The position numbers were made by a program, and so were the translations under genes. Below are positions 37,447-45,771 of a stretch of DNA of 64,000 nt, piece after piece (the stretch's first letter is position 1; each line of letters opens with the position of its first letter). The notes beneath the pieces are model-generated. The model made no database searches and was not told the DNA's origin. It was given only the letters and a program-made list of their open reading frames with translations. Source of the DNA: Methylobacterium brachythecii (GTDB lineage: Bacteria > Pseudomonadota > Alphaproteobacteria > Rhizobiales > Beijerinckiaceae); contig NZ_JACIDN010000004.1 of NCBI RefSeq assembly GCF_014196345.1, forward strand, positions 62,001 to 126,000, given 5' to 3'.

Positions 37447-38031
37447 ATGGAAGAGAGACTCGGCTGGGAAGAGGCGCTCGCGCGTAGCGGCCTTATGGAG
37501 ACGCTCGCCAGATTCGACCCACGAGTAGTTGGGACGCTCCCGCTCGGCGTCGCGATGCCCGATAGCTACATCGACGTTCTAGCCTACGCGCCGGACCTAC
37601 ATGCGATCTCCGCCGTCTTGCTGGACCAGCATGGCCAGGAGGGCGGCTTCTTCGTGCGGCAGTGGACGACACGCGGTCGTCCGGTCGTTGCGGGGTTCGT
37701 CGCTCACGGATGGGCGTTCGAGGTGTTCGCCTCCGCCGAGCCGGTCGCCACGCAGCCGGGTTGGCTTCACTTCGCCGTCGAGCAGCGTCTGCTGGAACTC
37801 GCCGGCGACGCGTTTCGGGACATGGTGATGCAAGGGAGAAGCCGGGGTCTGAAGACCGAGCCCGCCTTCGCAAAGGCGCTTGGCCTTAAAAGCGATCCGT
37901 ATTCCACGATGCTCCGGCTTTCGGGAGAAGCCGACTCATGCCTTGAGGCGGCGCTGGCGGCCGCGGGCTTCAGCCTCCGCGAGCGCGAACCGATCACGCC
38001 ATGGACTTCAAGGTCCATCTGTCCGCTTTAG
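37447..38031 (+). CDS. DUF4269 domain protein
   Basis: A 194-residue cytosolic protein. The pattern (RVVGTLPLGVAMPDSYIDVL, SAVLLDQHGQEGGFFVRQW, EVFASAEPVATQPGWLHF, HFAVEQRLLELAG) matches DUF4269, whose members resemble nucleotidyltransferase-fold proteins. Activity unknown. GGAACGGAG precedes the ATG. It is divergent from the NmrA-like operon with 121 bp between; no ECF41 element points toward it. Confidence 0.72.
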   Translation: MEERLGWEEALARSGLMETLARFDPRVVGTLPLGVAMPDSYIDVLAYAPDLHAISAVLLDQHGQEGGFFVRQWTTRGRPVVAGFVAHGWAFEVFASAEPVATQPGWLHFAVEQRLLELAGDAFRDMVMQGRSRGLKTEPAFAKALGLKSDPYSTMLRLSGEADSCLEAALAAAGFSLREREPITPWTSRSICPL

Positions 38032-38365
38032 TCGGCTACTGCGTCGACAGCCACCATGCCTCTTCTGACCCTTTGCTGACCTCGTGCGTCGTCATTTCGA
38101 GAAGTTTCTGTACAGCTCAAAGCAGACGCTTTGCGATCGGCCATAAAGTAAGTACGGTGCTGGCTTACCAACTGCTGGACATGACGGCGCAAGCCACGAA
38201 CAACCACCAGACCAGTCGACATCTGCCGAGTGCGCGATCACGCCGGCATTTCAGCCCTGCGAACTCCATCTGACATCGAAGTTTTCCTAGCCGTAGAAGC
38301 TAATCCGTTTTTGTAAACTTTGGCACTAAACTGTGTCTTAGCGTAAAATCAGAAGGGCTCGTCGC
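38032..38365. other. Intergenic, about 330 bp, A/T-rich
   Basis: Noticeably richer in A/T than its surroundings, especially from 38260 onward. A possible sigma-70-type promoter for the OLD ATPase is TTGGCA (38320) - 18 bp - TAAAAT (38344). No gene seen. The composition suggests acquired DNA. Confidence 0.4.
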
Positions 38366-39565
38366 GTGCGAATTTGTCGGATCGGCATACGTAATTTTGC
38401 CAACTTCGAAAACTTTGAGATCCAAACCGGAAGAAATATTGTTGTTGTCGGCGAGAACAAGGTTGGAAAAAGCAACCTGCTCTTTGCCCTTCAATTGATC
38501 CTCGACCCAAGCCTATCAGAACGGGACCGGCGGCTTGGCCTCGAACACTTCTGGGATGGGCTCGGCGACGACAAGTTGGGAGAGACGATCGAGATTTCCG
38601 TCGACCTTACCGACTTCGACGCCGACCCGCGCCTCGTAGCCCATCTCGGCGGATACCTGATCGATCCGGGTCCACCGATGGTCTCTCGCCTGACGTATCG
38701 CTACCAGCCGATGGAAAGCCTCGAAGGGCAGCCTGGCAGCCTTGCCGACTACGAGTACATCGTGTTCGGCGGCATGTACCCCGACAACAATGTCGGGAGC
38801 ACGTTGAGGCGCATGCTCCCCCTCGACCTGCTGCCCGCCCTGCGCGATGCCGAGAAGGATCTGGGGAATTGGCGCAGGTCGCCGCTGCGGCCCCCGATCG
38901 AGGATTTGGCCGGCGCTTTGTCGGTCGCCGATCGCGATGCCATTCAGGATGCCGTCGACGGAGCGCAGGCGGCGCTGTCGGAACGACCGGAAGTCGAAGC
39001 CGTGGCGGAGACCATCGGCGATCGGTTGGAGGGCATGGTCGGCCCGGCGCACTCGACCTCGGTCGCGCTCGGGCTAGCGCCGACGCGCCTGGACGGCCTC
39101 ATGCGGGCGCTGCGCCTCCTGATCGACCAGGGAGAGCGCGGGGTCGCCGAGGCGAGCCTCGGCACCGCCAACCTCATTTTTCTAGCCCTGAAGAGCCTGG
39201 AGCTCGACCGGCTGATCGAGGACGGGGAGCGCGACTACACCTTCCTTGCCGTCGAGGAGCCCGAGGCGCACCTGCACCCGCACGTCCAGCGGCTGGTCTA
39301 TCGGCACTTTCTAGAAACCGCCGAGGCCGAGTCTGGCGAGGACGACGAGGATGACGAGGATGACGAGGATGACGAGGCCATCACCGACGAAGCCACGGCC
39401 GGGCGCCACGTCACGATCCTGACGACCCATTCGCCGCACATCGCGAGCATCGCGCCGTTGCGATCGATCGTCCTCCTCCGACGCCAGGCCAACGGGAGCA
39501 CCAGCGGCGTATCGAAGCCTAAGAGCGCACGCGGGCCGATTTTGAAAGATGTTTATTTTCGATGA
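38366..39565 (+). CDS. OLD-family ATPase lacking the Toprim nuclease domain
   Basis: A 399-residue ABC-type ATPase of the OLD/RecF class. GTG start after AGAAGGG. Walker A GENKVGKSN, a long central helical region, signature and Walker B region FLAVEEPEAHLHPH, and TTHSPHIAS. Full OLD nucleases are around 600 residues with a C-terminal Toprim domain; here the protein ends 20-30 residues after the ATPase core, followed within 4 bp by a terminator. An acidic insert (GEDDEDDEDDEDDEA, encoded by 9-bp repeats at 39341-39376) precedes the last ATPase motif. Isolated gene with A/T-rich upstream DNA. Possibly a remnant or partner of an anti-phage system. Confidence 0.85.
   Translation: MRICRIGIRNFANFENFEIQTGRNIVVVGENKVGKSNLLFALQLILDPSLSERDRRLGLEHFWDGLGDDKLGETIEISVDLTDFDADPRLVAHLGGYLIDPGPPMVSRLTYRYQPMESLEGQPGSLADYEYIVFGGMYPDNNVGSTLRRMLPLDLLPALRDAEKDLGNWRRSPLRPPIEDLAGALSVADRDAIQDAVDGAQAALSERPEVEAVAETIGDRLEGMVGPAHSTSVALGLAPTRLDGLMRALRLLIDQGERGVAEASLGTANLIFLALKSLELDRLIEDGERDYTFLAVEEPEAHLHPHVQRLVYRHFLETAEAESGEDDEDDEDDEDDEAITDEATAGRHVTILTTHSPHIASIAPLRSIVLLRRQANGSTSGVSKPKSARGPILKDVYFR
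39341..39376 (+). repeat. 9-bp tandem repeat (GATGACGAG), four units, in OLD ATPase gene
   Basis: GACGACGAG followed by three exact GATGACGAG units, encoding Asp-Asp-Glu repeats. In frame, so copy changes would alter only the length of the acidic insert. Confidence 0.8.
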
Positions 39566-39568
39566 ACA

Positions 39569-39600
39569 CCGGCGCGGATCTCTCCGCGCCGGCTTTTTTT
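39569..39600 (+). terminator. Rho-independent terminator of the OLD ATPase gene
   Basis: CCGGCGCGGA-TCTC-TCCGCGCCGG (39569-39592), a perfect 10-bp GC-rich stem with a 4-nt loop, then C and seven T. It begins 3 bp after the stop codon and also insulates the gene from the convergent xoxF. Confidence 0.92.
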
Positions 39601-39623
39601 GTTCGTATGAACCGAGCGTGGGC

Positions 39624-41429
39624 TCAGCGGTTCGGCAGCGTGAACACCGTGAGCTGGCCACCGAGGTTGGTGTAGCTCGACAGAGCGGCGTAGCCGCCGA
39701 CGGCGCCGAGACCGGCATTGGGGTCGGTCAGGCCAGCCGCGAGGCCGATGCCGGCCCAGCCGCCGACACCCGACAGGATGCCGACATACTGCTTGCCCTT
39801 GAACTCGTAGGTCATCACGTTGCCGATGATGCCCGACGGGGTCTTGAACTTGTAGAGTTCCTTGCCCGTCTTCGAGTCGACCGCCTTCAGGTAGCCTTCC
39901 AGCGTGCCGTAGAAGACCACGTCGCCGGCCGTGGCGAGCGCGCCGCCCCAAGCCGAGAACTGCTCGGGGTTCGACCACTTGATCTTACCCTTCACGCCGT
40001 CCCAGGCGATGAAGTTACCCATGCCGCCATGGCTGTTCGGGGCCGGGTACATCGAGAGCGTAGCACCGACGTAGGGCTGGCCGGGCGTGTAGCTCACCTT
40101 GAAGGGCTCGTAATCCATGCAGACGTGGTTGGTCGGCACGTAGAACAGGCTCGTCTTCGGCGAGTAAGCCGCAGGCTGCTGGTCCTTGGTGCCGAGAGCC
40201 GCCGGGCAGATGCCCTTCGAGTTCACGTCCTCGCCGTTCTGCTCCGTCGAGTACTTGGCGACGACCTGCGGGCGGCCGTACTCCTTGGACTTGGGATCCA
40301 TTTCGACGCCGGACGTCCAGTTCACGGCCGGGTCGTATTTCTGGGCAACCAGAAGCTCGCCGGTGGCACGATCAAGCGTATAGCCGAGGCCGTTACGGTC
40401 GAAGTGCGTCAGGAGCGGGCGCTCCTTGCCGTCGATCTTCTGATCCGTGAGGATCATTTCGTTGACGCCGTCGAAGTCCCACTCGTCGTGCGGGATCATC
40501 TGGTAGACCCACTTGGCCATGCCGGTATCCGGGTTACGCGCCCAGATCGTCATCGACCAACGGTTGTCGCCCGGACGCTGCTTGGCGTTCCAGGTCGAGG
40601 GGTTGCCCGAGCCGTAATACATCAGGTCGAGCTTCGGGTCGTAGGAGTACCAGCCCCAGGTGCAACCGCCGCCGGTCTTCCACTGCTCGCCTTCCCAGGT
40701 CTTGATCGACGAATCCTTGCCGACCGGCTTCCCGAGAAAGGTGGTCTTCTCGGGGTCGACCAGGATCTGGTCGTCGGTGCCGACGGAATAGCCGCGCCAG
40801 ACCTTCTTGCCGGTCTTCAGGTCGTAGGCGGTAACGTGGCACTGCACGCCGAACTCGCCGCCGGAGATGCCGACGATGACCTTGTCCTTCACCGGGAGAA
40901 CGGTGGCGGTGTTGGTCTCACCCTTGGCCGGATCGCCGTTCTTCACCGACCAGTTCACCTTGCCGGTCTTGGCATCGAGCGAGACGACGGTGGTGTCGGC
41001 CTGGTGCAGGATGATGGCGTTGTCGGCATAGGCCAGACCACGGTTCACCGTGTCACAGCACATCACCGGAATGACGGCCGGGTCCTGCTTGGGCTCGTAC
41101 TTCCAGACGATCTTGCTCTCGTTGGCGAGGTCGAGGGCGAAGACGACGTTCGGGAACGGGGTGTGCAGGTACATCATGTTGCCGATCACGAGCGGAGAGC
41201 CCTCGTGGCCGCGCAGCACGCCGGTCGAGAAGGTCCAGGCGACCTGGAGATCCTTCACGTTCTTGGCGTTGATCTGGTCGAGCTTCGAATAGCGGGTATT
41301 GGCGTAATCGACTGTCTGGATGACCTGCTCGGCGGGGTTGGCGATCCCCTTCAGGACGCTCTCGTTGGCAAGAGCCGGCGCTACCGCCGCGAGTCCTGCA
41401 CCAAGGGCGAGGCAATGTACCGCTCTCAT
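39624..41429 (-). CDS. xoxF: Lanthanide-dependent PQQ methanol dehydrogenase
   Basis: A 601-residue periplasmic quinoprotein that oxidises methanol to formaldehyde or formate. Signal peptide [21 protein letters not shown]. Eight-bladed propeller with tryptophan-docking repeats; vicinal disulfide Cys124-Cys125 (MCCDTVNRG); active-site [10 protein letters not shown], where Asp318 is catalytic and Asp320, two residues on, is the extra acidic ligand found in lanthanide (XoxF) enzymes and replaced by alanine in calcium-dependent MxaF. GGAGGAA precedes the ATG. No cytochrome xoxG or xoxJ gene is adjacent, so it is an orphan copy, like xoxF2 of M. extorquens. Confidence 0.96.
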   Translation of the reverse strand: MRAVHCLALGAGLAAVAPALANESVLKGIANPAEQVIQTVDYANTRYSKLDQINAKNVKDLQVAWTFSTGVLRGHEGSPLVIGNMMYLHTPFPNVVFALDLANESKIVWKYEPKQDPAVIPVMCCDTVNRGLAYADNAIILHQADTTVVSLDAKTGKVNWSVKNGDPAKGETNTATVLPVKDKVIVGISGGEFGVQCHVTAYDLKTGKKVWRGYSVGTDDQILVDPEKTTFLGKPVGKDSSIKTWEGEQWKTGGGCTWGWYSYDPKLDLMYYGSGNPSTWNAKQRPGDNRWSMTIWARNPDTGMAKWVYQMIPHDEWDFDGVNEMILTDQKIDGKERPLLTHFDRNGLGYTLDRATGELLVAQKYDPAVNWTSGVEMDPKSKEYGRPQVVAKYSTEQNGEDVNSKGICPAALGTKDQQPAAYSPKTSLFYVPTNHVCMDYEPFKVSYTPGQPYVGATLSMYPAPNSHGGMGNFIAWDGVKGKIKWSNPEQFSAWGGALATAGDVVFYGTLEGYLKAVDSKTGKELYKFKTPSGIIGNVMTYEFKGKQYVGILSGVGGWAGIGLAAGLTDPNAGLGAVGGYAALSSYTNLGGQLTVFTLPNR

Positions 41430-41950
41430 GAATTTCCTCCGCGATCGATCTCGGTCCCCGGCAGCTCATCTGCCGAAAGGCCGGTCTCTGCTTGCCAAGT
41501 TGTTGCCGGCCGTTGCCGGAATCGGCGTCTACCTTTGCGGCTTTACGCCGTCTGCCGATTTCGACGCGTAGCCTTGGAACGGCCGCTCGCCGAGATGCGC
41601 ATCTCTTTGCCTACGCATTTCTCGAAGAAAGGCAATAATAAACTCATAAGCATGGCGATATGAACACAGATCAACTCAGCATCTGCACCATTCTTATGAG
41701 TCAAAATTTCTGGATTGCTCGATCATCATCTGTTTTTTGCCGAATTATCCCAAATTAATTGGGATCATTATTCTTTACACCCGACCTCATCCTCGGTTGA
41801 CAGCGGATCGACACGATCTATTCTCATCGGCGTTTGCGACTGGATCGAATGGATTGCCGCGGCAACCGCTGTCGGAAATCCTTTTCAATCGACGGCGAAG
41901 TCTATCCGGACTTCGCCGTTTTTCTTTGTCTGTACTTGCGCGGGATCGGG
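41430..41950. other. Intergenic, about 520 bp, A/T-rich, between xoxF and small secreted protein
   Basis: Divergent promoter region. Contains the 7-bp inverted repeat ATCCCAA-N5-TTGGGAT at 41747-41765 in an A/T-rich segment. The in-frame extension of the downstream gene (41834-41950) lacks coding character. No sigma-54 or ECF promoter was recognised for xoxF. Confidence 0.45.
41747..41765. promoter_or_regulatory. Palindrome ATCCCAA-N5-TTGGGAT
   Basis: Perfect 7-bp inverted repeat within an A/T-rich tract, 318 bp upstream of xoxF and 186 bp upstream of the small exported protein gene. It looks like an operator but may be chance. Confidence 0.3.
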
Positions 41951-42361
41951 ATGACGCTTCGCTTGGCCGGGCAACGACGCGTGGCGATCGTCGCCCTTCC
42001 CCTGGCCGCGCTGCTGGCCGGCGCGATGCCGGCCCGGTCTCAGAAAGTCGAAGACGGATCGGATGCCGCGATCGGGCCGGCGGCGGCTCGCACGGTGCTC
42101 GACCTGATCAAGCAGCGCTTCGGGTCGCTCGATCCGAAGGTGTCGGTACTGCGCAAGGCCAAGGGCGCGTGGATTTGCGGCTCCGTGAACGTCAAGAACC
42201 GCGAGGGGCTCTATTCCGGCGAGCGGGGCTTCGTCGCCGATCTCTCCAACGGGTTCTTCGGGCGCGTTCCCGACGGGCCGGAGATGCTGAGTTCGCGCTC
42301 GGAGGGTTTCGAGGAGCGCGAGCGCGTCAGGCAGCTCTATTTCGACCTGTGCCTGGATTGA
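41951..42361 (+). CDS. Small exported protein, unknown function
   Basis: A 136-residue protein with a signal peptide (VAIVALPLAALLAGAMPARS). Mature part has two cysteines (AWICGS and DLCLD) and a mixed alpha/beta pattern. The ATG at 41951 follows CGGGATCGGG; longer in-frame starts would spoil the signal peptide. No known domain. Divergent from xoxF but with no clear functional link. Confidence 0.65.
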   Translation: MTLRLAGQRRVAIVALPLAALLAGAMPARSQKVEDGSDAAIGPAAARTVLDLIKQRFGSLDPKVSVLRKAKGAWICGSVNVKNREGLYSGERGFVADLSNGFFGRVPDGPEMLSSRSEGFEERERVRQLYFDLCLD

Positions 42362-42505
42362 TCGGACCGCAAGGCAACAGGTGCCAGAACCCGTCACGGC
42401 CCAGCCCACGCCCGGTGGACATGGCCTCCGGAACCGGGCTTTGATCGGCGGGACGAGGTGCCGTACGACGTCGGCAGCGGCCTCGTGCGCCAATCGGAAA
42501 GCGGG

Positions 42506-44032
42506 ATGAAGATCGAGATCGTCCTCGGCGAGGTCGTGCTGAAAGGGGCTCGCGCCGAGCCCGCTCTCATGGACATCGAGGAGCTTCTGGCGACCCGGCT
42601 GCTGGTCCAGGGCAATTCCGGCTCGGGCAAGTCGCACCTGCTGATGCGGTTGCTCGAACAGAGCGCCGGCAAGGTCCAGCAGGTCATCGTCGACCCGGAA
42701 GGGGATTTCGTTTCGCTCGCCGAGCGCTATGGCCACGTCGTGATCGACGCGCGCCGCAGCGATGCCGAAATCGAGACCATCGCGCTGCGCGTGCGCCAGT
42801 CCCGCGTTTCGGCGGTGCTCGACCTGCAGAACCTCGAGGTCGAGGGCCAGATGCGGGCCGCCGGCATCTTCCTCAATGCTCTGTTCGACGCCGACCGCGA
42901 GCACTGGCATCCGGCCCTCGTGGTGGTGGACGAGGTGCAGCTCTTCGCGCCCGTCGAGAAGGGCGAGTTTTCGGAGGATGCGCGCCGGCTCTCCCTCGGC
43001 GCAATGACCAACCTGATGTGCCGCGGCCGCAAGCGCGGCCTCGCCGGCATCATCGCGACGCAGCGCCTCGCCAAGGTCGCCAAGAACGTCGCCGCGGAAG
43101 CCTCGAACTTCCTAATGGGCCGCACCTTCCTCGACATCGACATGGCGCGGGCCGGCGACCTGCTCGGCATGGACCGGCGCTCGACGGACATGTTCCGCGA
43201 CCTCGGCCGCGGCCACTTCATGGCGCTCGGGCCGGCGCTCTACCGGCGCCCGACTCAGCTCCATGTCGGCGAGGTTGCGCTGCGCGCGCTCGGCGCAGCG
43301 CCGAAGCTCACACCACCGCCGAGCGAGGTGTCGCTCGAGGAGCGTGAGGCGCTGCTCGCGCCGGTGCCGATGACGGCGCCCCGTCCGGTGGCGGAGCGAC
43401 GGGCCGCGGCACTGCCGCCGCCCTCGGTCAACGACATGCTGGCTCGCATTGCCGAGCGGCGCGAGGCCGACGAGGAGGAGCACGCGCCGATCCCCGGCAT
43501 GCCGCCGGAGGGGCGCGAGGCGGCCTTGCGCGCCATCGTCCAGGAGATCGCCGCCAATCCCGACAACGCCTTCGCGGACGAGCAGACGCTGTTCAACGCC
43601 TATTCCTACGCGCACCGCTTCAAGCGGCTGCCGGGCGCTGCCAACCGCGACGAGTTCCGGCGCCTGCTGGTGCTCGCCAAGGCGGGCGGAGACACCACGG
43701 ACGCCTCCGACGAGCGCTGGCAGCAGGCACTCATGGTGGCGGAAGAGGTGCCGGTGGAGGACCGCACGCTGTTCCTGCTCTTCGCCCGCGCCGCGATGAA
43801 CCGCCACGAATGCCCGGCCGATGCCACCGTGGCGCGAATCTGCGGCACGCGTTCGGCGGGGCGGGCGCGGGGGATGATCTCGTTCCTTGAGCGCAAGGGC
43901 CACATCGCGGTGCGCTCCGGTTTTCGCAACCTGCGCACGGTGGCGATCCCGGCGCTCGGCTGGGAGACGGCGCCCGGCGATCCGAATGCGCCGGACGACC
44001 CCTCCGACGAGCCGCGCATGGCCGCGGAGTAG
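42506..44032 (+). CDS. HerA-like (DUF87) ATPase
   Basis: A 508-residue P-loop ATPase of the HerA/FtsK class. The ATG at 42506, after GGAAAGCGGG, is preferred over 42458. Walker A GNSGSGKSHLL; Walker B LVVVDEVQLFAP; a conserved GLAGIIATQRLAKVAKNV segment resembling the HerA sensor. A C-terminal extension (from about residue 290) is charged and helical, and ends with a winged-helix-like region (GTRSAGRARGMISFLERKGHIAVRSG). HerA usually pairs with the nuclease NurA; none is adjacent. Probably acts on DNA or in transfer; the role is open. Confidence 0.82.
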   Translation: MKIEIVLGEVVLKGARAEPALMDIEELLATRLLVQGNSGSGKSHLLMRLLEQSAGKVQQVIVDPEGDFVSLAERYGHVVIDARRSDAEIETIALRVRQSRVSAVLDLQNLEVEGQMRAAGIFLNALFDADREHWHPALVVVDEVQLFAPVEKGEFSEDARRLSLGAMTNLMCRGRKRGLAGIIATQRLAKVAKNVAAEASNFLMGRTFLDIDMARAGDLLGMDRRSTDMFRDLGRGHFMALGPALYRRPTQLHVGEVALRALGAAPKLTPPPSEVSLEEREALLAPVPMTAPRPVAERRAAALPPPSVNDMLARIAERREADEEEHAPIPGMPPEGREAALRAIVQEIAANPDNAFADEQTLFNAYSYAHRFKRLPGAANRDEFRRLLVLAKAGGDTTDASDERWQQALMVAEEVPVEDRTLFLLFARAAMNRHECPADATVARICGTRSAGRARGMISFLERKGHIAVRSGFRNLRTVAIPALGWETAPGDPNAPDDPSDEPRMAAE

Positions 44033-44079
44033 GGGGCACGGCGCTCTCCTCCCCCTTGCGGAGCTTTTTTGCGCGGCGC

Positions 44080-44106
44080 TGTCGGCAGCGGCTAGGCTCG
44101 CCCGTC
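44080..44106 (+). promoter_or_regulatory. Possible ECF42-type promoter of YciI/sigma pair
   Basis: TGTCGG (44080-44085), 17 bp, CGTC (44103-44106), 26 bp before the YciI-like ATG. The published ECF42 consensus has TGTCGA at -35 and CGA/TC at -10, so this differs at one base. Plausible autoregulatory promoter. Confidence 0.45.
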
Positions 44107-44131
44107 CTCAGGGGGAATCGGGTCAGACACC

Positions 44132-44515
44132 ATGCTCTACGCCATCCTTTGCTATCACGACGAGAACGCGGTCTGCGGCTGGAGCCGGGAGCAGGACGAG
44201 GCTGTCATGGGCCGGCTCATGGGCATTCAGGACAGGCTCGCCCGCGAGGGCAAGCTCGGCCCTGTGGCCCGTCTGATGCCCACCACCGCCGCCACGACTC
44301 TCCGCAAGGACCGAGACCCGCCGCTCGTCGTCGACGGCCCCTTCGCCGAGACCAAGGAGCAGTTGCTCGGCTTCTACCTCGTCGAGGTGGCGGGGCTGGA
44401 GGAGGCGCTGGCGATCGCTCGGGAACTCGGCGAGGCCAATCCCGGCGGCGCCCATGAGGTCCGGCCGGTGGGCTATGCCCATATGGGCGATCCGGCCAAG
44501 GCGATCACGTCATGA
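44132..44515 (+). CDS. YciI/DGPF-family protein, ECF42 partner
   Basis: A 127-residue protein of the YCII-related family with the eponymous DGPF motif (LVVDGPFAETKEQL). The fold is a ferredoxin-like barrel with a pocket around conserved His and Asp residues. DGPF proteins are almost invariably encoded beside ECF42 sigma factors and are thought to be their functional partners. The gene overlaps the sigma gene by 4 bp (ATGA). Confidence 0.9.
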   Translation: MLYAILCYHDENAVCGWSREQDEAVMGRLMGIQDRLAREGKLGPVARLMPTTAATTLRKDRDPPLVVDGPFAETKEQLLGFYLVEVAGLEEALAIARELGEANPGGAHEVRPVGYAHMGDPAKAITS

Positions 44516-45771
44516 GCGACCTCGACTGGATCGAGCAGGCGCTGACCGGCGCGCGACCCGTCGCGGTGGCCGCCCTGCTGCGCTATTTTCGCGATCTCGA
44601 CACCGCCGAGGAAGCCTTTCAGGAGGCCTGTCTCAGGGCGCTGTCGAACTGGCCGAAGAACGGGCCGCCGCGCGACACCGCCGCCTGGCTGATCATGGTC
44701 GGGCGCAATGCCGGGGTCGACGCCGCGCGCAAGCGCAGCCGGCTTGAGGCCCTGCCCGACGAGGAAAAACTCTCGGATCTGGAGGACGCCGAGGGCGCGC
44801 TCGCCGAGCGGCTCGACGGCTCACAGTACCGCGACGACATCCTGCGGCTGCTCTTCATCTGCTGCCATCCGGACCTGCCGCGCACCGGGCAGATCGCTCT
44901 GGCGCTCCGCATCGTCTCGGGCCTCTCGGTGGCCCGCATCGCCAGCGCCTTCCTGGTCGGCGAGAGCGCCATGGAGCAGCGTATCACCCGGGCGAAGGGC
45001 AGGGTGGCCAAGGCCGACGTGCCCTTCGAGGCGCCCGGCCCGGCCGAGCGCAGCGAGCGGCTATCGGCGGTCGCAGCGATGCTCTACCTGGTCTTCAACG
45101 AGGGCTATTCCGCCGGTTTCGACCAGACCGAAGCGCGCGCGCCGCTCTGCGACGAGGCGATCCGACTGACACGCCTTCTGCTGCGCATCTTCCCGACCGA
45201 GCCCGAGATCATGGGCCTGCTTGCCCTGATGTTGCTGCAGCATTCTCGCACCGCCGCCCGCTTCGATGCGGAGGGCGCGCTCGTGCTCCTGGAGGATCAG
45301 GACCGCACGGCCTGGGACCGGCCGATGATCGGGGAGGGGCTGGCGCTCCTCGACAAGGCGATGCGCCACAACCGGCCGGGCCCCTACCAGATCCAGGCGG
45401 CAGTCGCCGCGCTCCACGCTCGCGCCAGGACGGCCACCGAGACCGACTGGCCGCAGATCGATCATCTCTATGCGAGCCTCGAATTGATGCAGCCCTCGCC
45501 CGTGGTGACGCTCAACCGGGCGGTGGCGGTGTTCAAGGCGCGCGGGGCAGGGGATGCCCTCGCCCTGATCGAGCCGCTGGAGAAGGATCTGGCGGGCTAT
45601 TTCTACTTCCACGGCGCGCGGGGCGCCTTCCTGAAGGACCTCGGCCGCCGCGAAGAGGCGAGAGAAAGCTTCGACCGAGCCATCGCGCTCGCCGGCACGG
45701 CGGCGGAGGCGGCCTATATCCGAACGCAGCTCGACGGGTTGGGTGGGTACGGAAAGCGGGCCGCGAGCTAG
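44512..45771 (+). CDS. ECF42-group RNA polymerase sigma factor with TPR extension
   Basis: A 419-residue ECF sigma factor. Region 2 about residues 10-80 (DLDTAEEAFQEACLRAL), region 4 about 110-165 (RIVSGLSVARIASAFLVGESAMEQRI), a linker domain with YLVFNEGYSAG, and a long C-terminal helical TPR-like extension typical of the ECF42 group. In this group the extension takes the place of an anti-sigma factor. Translationally coupled to the DGPF gene and converges with the anti-sigma gene, overlapping its stop by 4 bp. The signal is unknown. Confidence 0.93.
   Translation: MSDLDWIEQALTGARPVAVAALLRYFRDLDTAEEAFQEACLRALSNWPKNGPPRDTAAWLIMVGRNAGVDAARKRSRLEALPDEEKLSDLEDAEGALAERLDGSQYRDDILRLLFICCHPDLPRTGQIALALRIVSGLSVARIASAFLVGESAMEQRITRAKGRVAKADVPFEAPGPAERSERLSAVAAMLYLVFNEGYSAGFDQTEARAPLCDEAIRLTRLLLRIFPTEPEIMGLLALMLLQHSRTAARFDAEGALVLLEDQDRTAWDRPMIGEGLALLDKAMRHNRPGPYQIQAAVAALHARARTATETDWPQIDHLYASLELMQPSPVVTLNRAVAVFKARGAGDALALIEPLEKDLAGYFYFHGARGAFLKDLGRREEARESFDRAIALAGTAAEAAYIRTQLDGLGGYGKRAAS

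Noticed and set aside
39549..41663. 704-residue plus-strand ORF opposite xoxF
   Set aside because: Antisense shadow; His/Arg/Leu-rich without motifs, while xoxF on the other strand has full family features.
44043..44070. Terminator after the HerA-like gene
   Set aside because: GGAGC followed by six T, but the opposite arm pairs for only about five bases with a wobble; too weak to annotate.
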